NCBI GenBank assembly: GCA_920105625.2
Contig: OV050033.1
Location: 15,210,001 to 15,274,000, forward strand
Source of the DNA: Clusia tigrina
Lineage: Eukaryota; Arthropoda; Insecta; Diptera; Clusiidae
DNA: 64,000 nucleotides
Direction of reading: 5' to 3'
The notes beneath the pieces are model-generated. The model was not told the origin of the DNA. It was given only the letters and a program-made list of their open reading frames with translations, and searched no databases. Below are positions 10,561 through 22,734 of this stretch, one piece after another (position 1 is the first letter of the stretch; each line of letters starts with the position of its first letter). Both the position numbers and the translations under genes were made by a program.

Positions 10561-11410
10561 CTATGGTGGAATCTTCAAATTAAATTATAATAATGGAGAT
10601 GTTAAATTATATGAGGAAATAGACCACACTGATCTCTTCGTTGTAGTTGGAAAGCAGTGGGAAGAACCAAAACATTGCGAAATCACAAAGGTTATTTCTT
10701 TAGCTACATTCCATAGGGATGGAGTCTCAGCTTCTAGAAATAATGATATTGAAAAGGAAGAACAGAACAGGAAGGTACTCTGAATTAAATTAGTGTCTGA
10801 GTTATAAAGATGATGAAACAACAATTGACAACCCTGATAGAACTTGGAATAGAGAATATGATATGAAATGTGTGATCAAGAATTATTCAGTGATGAACAC
10901 CAGGCTAAGAACTGAGATTCCAGATATGAAATTGTATAAAAAGAGTAAATTGGATATAAAAAGGAGTATAAAGAAAATATATTGGGTAAGAAAGTGTAAG
11001 GAAAAGCTGAGGAAGTTAGTTCTGCGGAAGAATCAGAATGAAGATATCAGCTTTAATAATAGTGCTTCCTATCTGATGACAACTTATCGAGAATAAGAGT
11101 CCAAAAATTATATAATGAGGAAAAGCAATTACAAATTCATGAATAATAATGGAAATTCCTGAAGTCACTTGAAACGAATGCGAGCATATTTGCTTAGAAA
11201 GAAATTCCGGAAACGAAAGACTACTTTGAAATGTGTGATGAGCAACTCAATAACACAATTAACTAGAGATATTTACATACGATGTGGTACAAATTGAACC
11301 AGAATTATTATCTTAATTAGCATAAGGATTAGGATTTACGAAAGTTCAGGGAACAAATCAGGATACAACTATCTCCAAAACGACCAACTTGTCCAGTTTT
11401 ACAGAGTATA
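10561..11410. other. No gene seen
   Basis: A/G-rich plus strand. A 77-codon plus frame (10863-11096) is Lys/Arg-rich purely from base composition and has no recognisable domain. Confidence 0.3.
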
Positions 11411-11414
11411 TCCT

Positions 11415-11594
11415 CATAACAGAACCCATTTCAACAGAACCCTTTTCAACAGAACTCTTTTCAACAGAACCCTTTTCAACAGAACACTTTTCAACAGAAC
11501 CCTTTTCAACAGAACCCTTTTCAACAGAACCCTTTTCAACACAACTCTTGTCAACAGAACTCTTGTCAACAGAACCCTTTTCAACAGAACCGTT
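11415..11594. repeat. 15-bp minisatellite, 12 units
   Basis: Twelve units of CAACAGAACCCTTTT with minor variants (ACTCTTG, ACACTTT). The unit is five stop-free codons, so the apparent STEPF-repeat peptide is a by-product. Confidence 0.95.
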
Positions 11595-12640
11595 TATTCA
11601 TTCCGAAATAGCACAAGTCCTAAAAAATGAGACATCATCGCTCGATTTATCACCATAAAATATAGGGAAGAACGAGTGGTAAAGCCGGTGATTATTATGT
11701 TCAAAATAAAACTAAACACATATTCTGAATAAGTTCTGGATACCTTTCAGATTGTTCGAGGTTACTATGCCTTGAAATAAGGGATATTTTATAGAAATTT
11801 TAATCAGAAGGCAATTTTAGTTTACTGAGGAGAGAATAGAGTCGTCTGGAATAGCGTCTAAAAGTATGACATTTCCATAACATGAACCAATTCCATTTCT
11901 CTTCCACTTCTAAATTTAATTTCCATTTCATTATCTAAGCAAATTATCATCATCAGTTAACTATGCATAACTCTAAAGACTTCGGATCAACTAAGAACAA
12001 CTGCAATGAAAGTCATTTCAATTAAGGGGAAAACCGCAAATGTTGCAAATGACACACAACACATCATCACCAGAAGCTGCCACTTAGAAGCGGCAGTTCA
12101 CTTTATCGCCATTGTACTGAAAGCTTAACGCACAAATGCATTCTGATATTTCTCATGAACCGACAGACGGTCGGTCAAACATGCCATGATCTTAGTCCAC
12201 ACACCGAACATGAGCTAACGAAAGAAAAAAACCAAAATACGAAAGCAAAAACAACATTCACAGAATTGTACGCAAAATACACAACAGAACGAATTCATGT
12301 TCGCATAAATGGAGTCATTTAGGTGAACCAAACAGAACAAACAGAACAAACAGAGAACAAAATACTCCTCGTAACATCAACAACAGAACAAAAGCAAAAA
12401 CAACCACAACAAAAACAAACACAAAAAGTCGTGTTCATTAAACATAATTTATCAAAATTTCAGATAGCAGCAGAGAAATGCCGAAACAAAAATGATGAAA
12501 TTCAGCAACAAATGATATGCAAGGTTGGAGATTATGTACTCATACTGAATGTTTCAATATTCCAATCCCTAAAGGATTTTACAGAAGAGTCGAGACAGAA
12601 TTTCAAGACTCTACAAATAAAAATCGGCCTGTGAAGTATA
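11595..12640. other. No gene seen; A-rich single-copy-looking segment at the right
   Basis: From about 12040 the sequence is less degenerate, with CAAACAGAA and AACAACAAAA tracts at 12325-12430. The plus frame at 12323-12634 (Gln/Thr/Glu-rich start) follows the simple repeat and lacks domain features. Confidence 0.3.
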
Positions 12641-13834
12641 ATAATTGAGATGGAGCTGACTCTATAACGAATCCCATAGCGATTAAGATATACCGACTTT
12701 CACTTCCATCTTGTTCTTATTGAAGAATATATTTTAATAGTACACATGATTTAATTTTTATAGAATCACCTTTTAATACATGAACCCAAACAATGCTCAA
12801 CATTTGTAGAGAGACCTTCCCGACAAATCCCAGTTTCATCTACTTTGATACTTTCTATAAAATATAGAAATACACCTATTACTACCGGCGTTCCCAACTG
12901 ATTGGCGATAAAGGCTGTCAGTGCATTTTTGGTAGGGAAAAGCCCCACAAGCAAAGCAACTGGTTGCGACACAAAGAGTAGTCAGTCACCGAAGTAAAGG
13001 ATTTTTGTCGAATGCTAACGAATTGATGAATTCTTCTCAAAAGATATACAAAAGAAACAATACGGACTGATCTGCCGATGACGACATTAAACAACGGTGG
13101 AAGGATACGATTTTGAAGATCGAAAGTAAGACCTCTATAAGAAAATGAATCAATATCTTGATATCACCAGCATAGAAGATGTCAGAAAACTTGCAAGATT
13201 CTGAACCAAATGGAGAAGTGTTTGATACACTTTAAGATATTATGAGAGAAGCTACCTCTCTATCTATAGGTAGGTAGAAGTGACTGTCCATAAGTCATAC
13301 TCAGACAATGCTAGGATCACAAAGCGGAGAGGTCACTTATAATAAGTAACTAAGTTTGTGCAGCCATGATCTTCGGCAGTTTATATAAATCTAGAGACCT
13401 TCTCGGAGAAACCTCTACAGCGTTGCAACGACTTCACGCAGTATACTTGGATGAAGAATTTCATGATGAGACTAGAACAAAAATAGACAAATAATGACAC
13501 TAAACATCCATTAAAAATATTCCAGACTTTTCTGTTTTCCAGAAAACTTATAATTAACTTTGAAAAGTAACGATTGTATGACCTCAAAAGTGAAGTGATA
13601 TATAATTCTACCCATATTGCGAAAACTATAAGTATATCCAAGTCAACCCATACTCAAGAGGCAAGTATGGAAGCCCATGACAAACCCTTTATACATTAAT
13701 ATCAGTACCTAATCGAATTTAGATGCCCAGTTGACTATGGTTGGATTGATTTTGGCCCACAAAATTATGTTTCACTTCACTTCCAATATAAAAGCGGGAT
13801 TATGGCTTAGTAAACAGATCGTTTGGGTAAACAA
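12641..13834. other. No gene seen; possible LINE tail at 13268-13325
   Basis: Mostly unrecognised AT-rich DNA. TAGGTAGGTAGAAGTG at about 13268, followed by CATACTCAGACAATG and GATCACAAAG, resembles the reverse complement of a LINE 3' end with CCTA tail. I could not find target-site duplications, so this is only a possibility. Confidence 0.3.
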
Positions 13835-14845
13835 GCCTGGTTCTCGGAGCATTAAACCAGGTTTTCGGGTCATGAAATCGAGGTTTCAGATGTTGATATC
13901 GGATTTTACAGACATTATACAGGTTTTCGAGTCATGATGTCGGATTTTCGGGCCATTTAACCAGATTTTCAGGTCATGATACCAGGATTTCGGGTCATGA
14001 AATCAGGGTTTAGGATGTTGATATCGGATTTTAAGGTCATGATATTGGATTTTCGGGCCATTTAGACGGATATTTGGGTCATGATACCAGGATTTCGGGT
14101 CATGAAATCGGGGTTTCGGATGTTGATATCGGATTTTATGGTCATGATATCGGATTTTCGTGCCATTTAACCAGATTTTCAGGTCACGATTTCCGGTCAT
14201 GACCTGAAATCCCGGGATTTAGGACCATAGTATAAGGGTTTCGGGTCATGATATCAGATTTCCGGGCCATTTATTCGGATTTTCGGGTCATGATTCCAGG
14301 ATTTCGGGTCATGATATCGGATTTAAAGGTCATAATACCGGGATTTTGGATCATGATACCGGGTTTTCGGGTCATGATATCGTGTTTTCGGGCCATTTAG
14401 CCGGATATTCGGGTCATGATACCAGGATTTCCGGTCATGATATCGGGATTTAGGACCATAGTATAAGGGTTTCGGGTCATGATATCGGATTTTCGGGCCA
14501 TTTAACCAGATTTTCAGGTCATGATACAAGGATTTCGGGTCATGATATCGAGTTTAAAGGTCATAAAACCGGGTTTTCGGGTTTTGATATCGTGTTTTCG
14601 GGTTATGATATCGTGTTTCCGGGTCATGATACAGGGTTTTCGGATCATGATATCGGATTTTCGGGCCATTTAACGAGATTTTCAGGTCCGGATACCAGGA
14701 TTTCGGGTCATGATATCGGGTTCAAAGATCACAATACCGGGTTTTCGGGTCATGATACCGGGTTCTCGGTTCTTGATATCGTGTTTTTGGTTCATGATAA
14801 CGGGTGGTCGGGTCATTTAGCCAGATTTACGGGTCATGAAACCAT
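13835..14845. repeat. 1-kb, 21-bp minisatellite, about 48 units
   Basis: Three unit classes alternate irregularly: CGGGTCATGATATCGGATTTT, CGGGCCATTTAACCAGATTTT and CGGGTCATGATACCAGGATTT. Many units contain the palindromes TCATGA and GATATC. The unit is seven codons, giving spurious GHDTGFS frames on plus and HDPKIRY on minus. It is the longest minisatellite here, and the irregular order of the classes suggests repeated local amplification. Confidence 0.95.
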
Positions 14846-16160
14846 ATCCTGCAAATAGATTTATAGAACGTCATATACTAAGAAGTAATCATAGATCTAT
14901 TCAGAATGTGAACTCTTTGATGGGTGGACAATAAAGTAAGGAGCAGTCAAAGTAACTTTCTCGACACCTGTTTTTCCTCTATCTTGCATTTATTATGCGC
15001 CACTTTTCTTTAATAAAAAACTAAAACCGAATCAAATAACTCTAATATGACAAACCAAAATTCGGCTTTAAAGTGTCCGTTTATTTTCCTCAGTGCAATT
15101 AAAATAAATTTATTTGGTACTTCACTGTTACTTGTACTTGAAATCTCGCTGGCTACACAGGAAGTGGCGGAGCCGTGTTGCTGCAGGAAAACATGTTTGC
15201 AACATTGTTGCACAAGACCTTAAATATGCGGCACCACATAAGGAAGGAACCTCAATAAGGAAGAATCTCGCAAATTGAGGGTTAATGGCAGCAAATTAAA
15301 GTGGAAATTGCCATTTAAATACATAGAAATGCAACGCTCGCACTCGTATGTAAATGAAGGAAATCCTCCAAAAACGAGGGCAACATTTTTGTGAATGGTG
15401 GTGCTGCATTTGGTTGAAAATCGAGTCTTTATCAGCGGCGCAGCAATCTTTTCCTTCTCCGATTTAAAGTAAATCCATAACGCGTTCATTGACTTGTGTC
15501 TAACACCTTCGTTGGTTGGACTTTTTTTCCGCCAGAGTCCCAACAATTTTTCCAATTTTTTCTCTTTTTTATATAGTTTTTTTCAGTTATTTTTTTATAG
15601 TTATTTTGTTTTATTTATTTTCATTTTATTTTTGATTGTCTGCATATTTTAACTGTGGGCTCACATGCCTTTCTACGGGCCTCTTACCGAGGTATTGACA
15701 TGCGTCTCGATGATTACACAAAAATTTTTAAGCCGCACACTATTGAACGCTCACTCGTTCGTCCGCTCGCCTCGGCGCGGCACGGCTCGGCCGCTCGGTG
15801 CGTGGTGCTTTCCAAAGGCGCCCCAACCCAGCTAGCGGCTTCGTTGCTGGCCTTTTTCTTGCGCTTTGCATGACTTTGAAATATATTTTTCAATAATTTT
15901 GTGTTTTGTTTCTTTTTTTTTTGGGACTTTTTTTGCTGTTTCTTTTAATTTTTATATGGGATTAAGTTGACTTTTGTTTACACTGCGTGAGTTAGTGTGG
16001 CCATATATCTCGTCGGATTTTAGGAGTTTCGAAAAGGAAAACAAAGCAACCACTTCTTTTTGGTCCGCTGGGAGTGCCCAGTGCCCAGTGCCTAGTTTTG
16101 AAGTGACAATTTTGTGCATTATAAAAGAAAATATGTGTGAGTAGTTTGGAAATTGTAAAC
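14846..16160. other. Single-copy-looking block with GC-rich core at 15725-15870
   Basis: Lacks repeat structure. The core at about 15760-15850 is clearly GC-rich (CGCTCGCCTCGGCGCGGCAC and following), unlike the surroundings, and is bounded by T-rich tracts at 15550-15640 and 15895-15945. A minus frame at 15220-15555 (111 codons) shows no recognisable domain. The GC core could be an untranslated exon or promoter, but there is no direct evidence. Confidence 0.35.
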
Positions 16161-17276
16161 GCCCCACCAACATGCTGGTCGCCTATTCAAAGAAGTGGAG
16201 AGAAATCAATACCGGATCTGGAGATAAAGCAGTGCTCTGTACACAAGTCAGGCCGCTTTGAACAATGCCTGCTGATAGCAGATCTACCTGCCAAATAGAG
16301 CCACCACAATAAATTCTGGTTTCATTCTTTTGTGTTTCGTAGAAGCAAGTTTTATTCATACTGAGACTGAGTTGGCTGTTTGAAGATTCTTTGTAAACGA
16401 AATTCAGCTGTCAGTGTGGAATATAGTCATACCAGTCGCATTAGGCTCAATAATAAATCGTAATCGAGTTGGGCAACAAGTTTTGATGAAAAAAGTGTTC
16501 ATGAATTAAGTTAAGAGAGAGAAACGATAGTGATACAATCGAAGAGTGGATAAACATATAGAAGAGGACACAAATAAGGCGTTAATGTTGTGAACAAGCC
16601 GATAAGACTGTGAAAACTGTAATTTGCTCTGAACTTTGGTTTCGCTGCGTTTCTATTGTAACATGTAATATACATATTTGTTGAGAATTCCATGTCCTTC
16701 CCAGCACAAATAAAGATAAGAACGGAAACAATATGCGGACACGTTAAAGTAATACTAATATAAGAGCAGACGTTAGTTCCAAACATGAATATGAAGATAT
16801 AATAACAATAGAATGGTACTCGTACATGATTCCTGCGTACTGTAAGATAGAAGTATGGAGATAGATATATTTAAATTTATATAGAAATAGAAAAGAATCA
16901 CTTGTGAAGAAAACCACGTCAGAGCCAGTAAACAAAAACCTGTACTTTTAAATGTATATATAAACATGATTTGTAGGACCTCTCTTCTTATGTCTCCCTA
17001 AAACTTCATTCAGTACAGAAATTATAGAAGGAATTCTAACAATGAAAATATACTCGTACAATAGCAAGAAATTGCTGACATGAACTGAAGATTGTGAATA
17101 ATGAAGCAAACTTGTTAAATTAGTCATTCATATTTCTAAGAACTTTGATCTCTCTCAGAAATACTACCGATTCCTCCTTAAAAAGTTCTTAATATATCCA
17201 AATAGTTCCGAATCCACAATAGTTCATTACTGAGAAATAGAGCACTCCACCATCCAGTACACTAAATTTGTTTCAA
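16161..17276. other. No gene seen
   Basis: AT-rich, decayed-looking DNA with no coding or repeat signature that I could identify. Confidence 0.3.
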
Positions 17277-17287
17277 TATCTCCTTTG

Positions 17288-17359
17288 CTCACATCGGACC
17301 CAACTGGTGGTCTAAGTCATTGGTTTATTGGTAATGCGGCTGCCCAACCTACCTAAACC
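17288..17359 (+). mobile_element. 72-bp LINE 3' stub with 11-bp target-site duplication
   Basis: TATCTCCTTTG occurs at 17277-17287 and 17360-17370. The insert carries CGGACCCAACTGGTGGTCTA and ends GCTGCCCAACCTACCTAAACC, the 3' end of the LINE family of fragments B and G. It landed just beyond the 3' end of LINE D, which lies in the opposite orientation. Confidence 0.88.
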
Positions 17360-17403
17360 TATCTCCTTTGAACAAAGAAAATCTTCTTCAAGGAAAGGAA
17401 GAT

Positions 17404-17895
17404 CTACTTTGTGGAATTTAGGTACTTTAGAAGATCCTTCAGTTTTACAGCCGAGAGGTCGGAGAGTCCTGTTAGAAACTAGTTTCCCAGGGCTCTATTT
17501 CTTGCGGCCGCCAGAGCTGGGTATTTGCAAAAAAAGTGAGTTACTGTTTCCCTCTCGTCCGAGTCATTTCAACTTTTACAATGGGTATTGAAAGGTCTCT
17601 GCATTTTCTCCGCATGCGTTCCTACTCGCCAGTGACCGGTAAAAACCGCCATGAGTCGGCTGGTGTCTCTGCGCTCCCTGTTTATAAGATCCCTTGACCT
17701 AGCTATATTGTAGACTGGCCAGTTCCCCCAGGATGTATTGCACGTTGTAAGTGCCCTCCATCTTTGCCCGCCAAGGAGAGACAGTGCAGGGAGATGCCCC
17801 TCTTGATCGCACCAGAGGGAAACATATACTGGTTCCGCATAGGTAAGGTCGAGAGAGGCCCCCTGCGATAATAATGAGGATATTTTAATTACCAC
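17404..17895 (-). pseudogene. LINE D: truncated retrotransposon C-terminus
   Basis: On the minus strand the reading goes from GASLDLTYAEPVYV through WRALTTCNTSWGNWPVYNIA and SRLMAVFTGHWRVGTHAEKM to HCKS, a stop, then NDSDERETVTHFFCKYPALA, a second stop, and FLTGLSDLSAVKLKDLLKYL to the end at 17404. This is the region after RNase H, with the GHW...H...C...H...C zinc-finger-like motif. At least two in-frame stops, and a probable frameshift near PVYVSLW, make it non-functional. Confidence 0.87.
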
Positions 17896-17899
17896 AACA

Positions 17900-18850
17900 T
17901 TGAACAGTAGAGATAAATCAGTTGGGCAATAGGATAACCAACAGAACAGAATTTACCCCGCTAAAAGCAAGAAAGAAAATATAATTCCATATTATCAGCT
18001 CAATAACACAACATGATGACTTAGAGACACTAAACTGCACTGCACCCTCCTTTAAACTAAAATAAAGTTTCCGCATGCTAATTCCTTATAGGAATACTTG
18101 GAAAGACAGATCTTAAACTTTAGACTAGTCTATACCGATGGCTTCAAACTGAATTAGAAAGCCACCTATGGTGAATAATCGTACCCACTCGACGTAAACC
18201 ATTCATATACGGCTAGACTACCAGATCATTATAATGTGTCAAAAGCAGACTTTAAGGTTATCGGAGCTGCTCCTTCTAGGAGTACATAGCTCGTGATATT
18301 ACCATATTCTCGAATAGCCAAATAGCTCTTCACTCACTGGGATCTCACCTGCCAATATTATAGAAAGTACTCGAAATAGACTGCCTCTAGGGGTGGCTGA
18401 GCAATGCACTAACGGTCATAATAACATCACAGTTAACTACAGGTGAGACACAGTACCTCCACAGAGCATCTGTGACCCGAGTTTTCCACTGAGCAAGTGA
18501 AACTTCAAGATAAAGAATGTTGGGAACAATTATAGTTAAATCGAACAACTCTAGAGCTGAATCTCGTAGAGACAATAAAACTCAACAGGATTAAGATTAT
18601 TCAAGTGCTACTCATGCAGGTCTCTGTTGAGAGATCTACTCACATCACCTTTGATGTACTCAACTCACAATTCATAGAATACTTCAGAGAAAGGATTTTA
18701 TCTCCTTATGTCCACAACATCACATCTGCAGCTGCTTATATGAGAAGGATCCGGTGTTTTATGAACAGTTTCATTCAACTCATCTGTACACGGAGTCGTT
18801 GCCTCAGCTTGAGCAAAACCGGCGATCATCTAACCAACAAAATTGAGGCT
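17900..18850. other. No gene seen
   Basis: Unrecognised AT-rich DNA. Possible old LINE traces, for example CTTTAGACTAGTCTATACCGATGG around 18118 resembling an RNase H start (YTDGS), are too decayed to call firmly. Confidence 0.3.
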
Positions 18851-18986
18851 AAACCACACCCCGTCGTCTTCAAATTGCAGCAATTTTTCATCGAGCCCAA
18901 AATTTCTGCGGCATTGGTAATTGGTAAAATTTGATAAATGGTGATGCCCGAAATTTCCCTAATTTAATTATTATAATTTTGGCACT

Positions 18987-19053
18987 CTGCTGCTGCTGTT
19001 GTTGTTGTTGTTGTTGTTGTTGTTGCTGTTGTTGCTGCTGCTGATGTTGCTGT
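18987..19053. repeat. CTG/TTG microsatellite
   Basis: Interrupted trinucleotide run (CTG then TTG then mixed), opa-like on the complementary strand. Confidence 0.95.
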
Positions 19054-19253
19054 TATCATTCAAGCATCTTTCACTTTAAGTGAACTGCACTTAGGGGCGC
19101 ATAAACATATTAATATAAGCCGCCGCCCGTTCCCCCACACGTTCTACGACAAAGGATACAAATTTTCCTTTTCGTGCTTCCACTTCTTGTAATTACAAAG
19201 CGCTGCGTGGCTGTAAACAAGCAGCGGCCATAACAATAACAATAAAAAAGCGG

Positions 19254-19326
19254 CAACAATAACGACGACGACAACAACAACAACAACAACACCAGCAGGA
19301 GCAGCAGCATCAGCAGCAGCAGGAGG
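19254..19326. repeat. CAA/CGA/CAG microsatellite
   Basis: ACGACGACGACAACAACAAC continuing into AGCAGCAGC. Length is enough for strand slippage. Confidence 0.93.
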
Positions 19327-19423
19327 AAGATTTACAGTCAAACGCTTTTATTTAGCATATCAATAAAAATCGATCAGAATAAAGCATCCCAGGAAGAACA
19401 CTCAAAGTGCATACAACCACATA

Positions 19424-19449
19424 AACACACACACACACACACACACACT
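19424..19449. repeat. (AC)n microsatellite
   Basis: About 13 dinucleotide repeats. Confidence 0.95.
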
Positions 19450-20165
19450 CATAGAGCCTCCTGCATTGCTGAATGAATGTAATTGTGTGCTTTGCTGTGG
19501 CTGTTTTACTAGTGTTGTTGTTGTTGTTGGTGGTGCTTTAATATTGGAACGCATTTATTAGCCTTAAGCGAAAAATTATGCAAAATGCAACCGCTGCAGC
19601 CGCATACGGCTTCATCGCATCCTTTCGCGGGACACGGAATACACACACACACACACACAAACACTCTCAGACACACGCACACACTCATCTGCACTCAGTG
19701 GTATATTTATATATAAAATATTCACAATGCACTACTTGCGCGATTCAGTTGGTAAAAAGCAGCGCAGTGGGCGTGTCAAAAGTTATAAATTATAATTTTA
19801 TGTATAAAAAGGAACTTTTCAAGGCATTTGTGTTGAATTTTTGCCTTTGTTGTTGTTGCTTTTGTTGTACTCTTGTATGCTTGCTCAGATAAAAATCGAC
19901 AGTTATGTCGCTGACGTTGGCGTTTGCGCTGCCGCTGCCACTGACGCTGACGCTGTCGCTGGCATCGCAGTGGGCAGAGAACGTGCGCAAAATTGTTGCT
20001 AAAATTACAGCAATTTTCAAACGGGGCAAAGTTTTCGGAAAAATCCTTTCGGCAGTTTTTCAAATTTATGCAAATTTGAGTGTCGAACAGAATCAAAAAA
20101 AAAAAAAACAACCGCAGTTTTTGGCTCATGACGGGTTCACACTCTGTGACAAAAGAGTGACATGA

Positions 20166-22734
20166 TTGGTGCTTCTTTTTATTCTACGAATTAGTGAGAG
20201 GAACTAAGTACGGACATGGTCTATCTATGAGGACTCTTGTCTGTTAATTCATTTGGTATCATTAATTGCTGTGTGATGGTGTGGGGGTGGCCTGTTTGAT
20301 ATAATCTTCTCTCCCTTTTGATCTTGAAACTTTTTCACTAAGCCTCGATACAGTTCTAATGCCAATCTCTGTTTGAGTGTTGTAGTGTTGACATCACTGG
20401 TTATAATACCCCACAGTTGTCTCTTGCTTTATGTTAACTTGACCGTGTTTAAACACAACAGCATCCCATGATTCACATTGTCCCATACCAGTGACATTTT
20501 CATTAATTTTTCCCTTCACTCACAAACTAACAACCTCAGACTTTGTTGTCACACAATGCGAGCCTGCCCTAACATTTGTGTCTCGCAGTGCCATTAAGAG
20601 GCTTAGAACTGAGAAATCGTTGGCATTATGTGTGTGAGAGAGTGTGTATGCATGTGTGTGTGTGATTGTGGTTACTTTGCTCTGACTGGCATATCAATTT
20701 CAATGCAACAACTACCGCAGCTGTTGACAGCAGCAGCAGCAGCAGCAGCAATCAATGCGACAATCGCTTTCAATTAATCTTAATTAAAATTGTGATTGCA
20801 TTGTAGTTGTGTTTGTTGTTGTACTGTTGCTGTTCTTACTGTTGTAGCTGTTGCGGTTAACAGCTCGCGTCATCTAATGTCAATTGTTTGACAACTGCGT
20901 TTACTGCTTGATTTGCAAGCTTTGATATTCTATGACATTGAATTGTCTTGTAATTTATTTAGCATCATTTAATGAAATATTTTTGTGACTCTGCAAAAAT
21001 GCCATCATGCAGGGAAGATACGATTATGGACAGTTCCGTTGTGGTTATCTAAAGAAAATGATGGAAGAAAAGCACTTCGAAGGACGCATCTAAGTATCAT
21101 AATATGACAATCCCCTGATGTTTCTTGTTCCTGAGTGCCATCAATATGTCAAAGAGATCTTCCTTGAGGTTCTGTACTTCATTCTCAAGAGTCCTTCTAC
21201 TCATTTCTGTCCTAAACTAAAAAAGTTACGAGGTCATAGAACGAGTACATAGATTTCCATAAGTTCTAAAGCGCATCATATGGAAAATTCTGGATACTGA
21301 TTGGGCTCCTTTAGTTACCCGTGATTGATATATTGTTGCTGGAGTTCTAGAACCATTCAACTGATTCGTCAGTTAAGAACCATTCAACTGATTCGTCAGT
21401 CAGTTAAGGAAATTTTTCAGATTTATTGTGCATATAAAATAGTATTGGGAGAACTTAAGAGTTGTTATGTTGTGAAAGGAAGGGTAAGGATAAAACCAAG
21501 TAGCAAAAATTGGTTCTATTGGGAATAAAATAGATTTTATTCCAGCATTCAATCATTCAAAGGGGAAATTGCTAAATTTATGTTCAGAATATATCCATGC
21601 TATGCCATAATTCACGCATAATCAGGACTTACGATACATACGATTCATTTACAACATTATTCAAGATTATTAGTTGTGACACACAATGGAGAATCTCAAT
21701 TGCCACAGACTATTCCAACAATACAAATGTATTACAAATTGGAATTTGTGGTAATATGACGAAATAGTCTTTTTAATGAAATGTTAATAAACTTTCAGTT
21801 ATTTAATTATAAACATGATATCGATAACTTTCAATAATGATCTCCTGTTCTCCTTATACAACATTATAATTCAGACAATAATGATATCTTCTCTTTCTCT
21901 TACACTCTGGGGTGGAACTGTAGAATTGTCAGGTGGTGCAACCTCTTTGTTATTAACGCACACTTTCATGAATGTATTGGAGTGTTCTCGAAAGAGTACA
22001 CAATGAATACAGAAGTCCGGCGGAACAGCAGTTCAGTTGTGACTTGAAAGTAGCAGTGTAAGAAGTGATTTAGAACAGAGAAAGAAACTGAATTAAACTC
22101 TTTTAAACAAACTCTTCGTGAATTATTTCCCAAGTAAACTGCTATTAAATGAAGCTACTTTCATTCAAGTTTTTAAACAAAAACGCGTGTTTCTAATTTT
22201 AAAACAGAATTTAATGTCTTCAGTATATCGTGGTATGTTGTTAGCAGAGCAAGGTTAAGAACACGACTGAGTTTACTGAGACAGAAGGTCCAAAGAAGAC
22301 AATAAAAAGATTGCCATGTAATTTTAATGATACAATTATTCAACAAAAGTTCTATAAAAGTAGGTAGAACAATTGTTTATAATCAGTCAGACCGACTATT
22401 CAAATAAGCTACACAAGTATGTGTTCTCTTAGCTTTATTCTTTGAATAACTTTACAATTCCAATTTGGAGGCAATACAATCAATGGATCCAGAACAACAC
22501 TTACAGACACTTTTTGATAGTATTTGATAAAATCCAGTGATTCTAACCATAAACAAATTTTCGTGTCAAACGCAAATGAACTTGTTGTGCTTGAGGTCCT
22601 TGCACACAACTACGATGTGTTACTCCTACGCCCACTTAAGTTATATAGACTTAGTGTGAAGCATTGTCCTACAATATAACGCATCGCCTACTTCAGCCTT
22701 GTTTAGTGATAGTATCTTTACATATATGTAGTAC
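20166..22734. other. No gene seen; short single-copy block at 20640-21000
   Basis: Contains a GTGTGTG-rich stretch (20630-20665), a CAG run at 20729-20750, and a 29-bp tandem duplication AACCATTCAACTGATTCGTCAGTT near 21349-21405. The rest is AT-rich and unrecognised. No coding support. Confidence 0.35.

Larger units (their letters stand above)
18851..20165. other. Single-copy-looking block with CAA/CAG and CA tracts
   Basis: Holds GTT/GCT repeats at 18987-19053, CAA/CAG repeats at 19254-19326, (AC)n at 19424-19449, ACAC runs near 19640-19685, and a CTGACG-like hexamer run at 19905-19965. No exon was recognised. The plus frame at 19905-20165 has a hydrophobic start and a basic middle and is discussed as a weak small-ORF candidate. 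Confidence 0.4.

Noticed and set aside
12323..12634. 103-codon Gln/Thr/Glu-rich frame
   Set aside because: Starts in AACAGAACA simple sequence; no known domain and no homologous pattern recognised.
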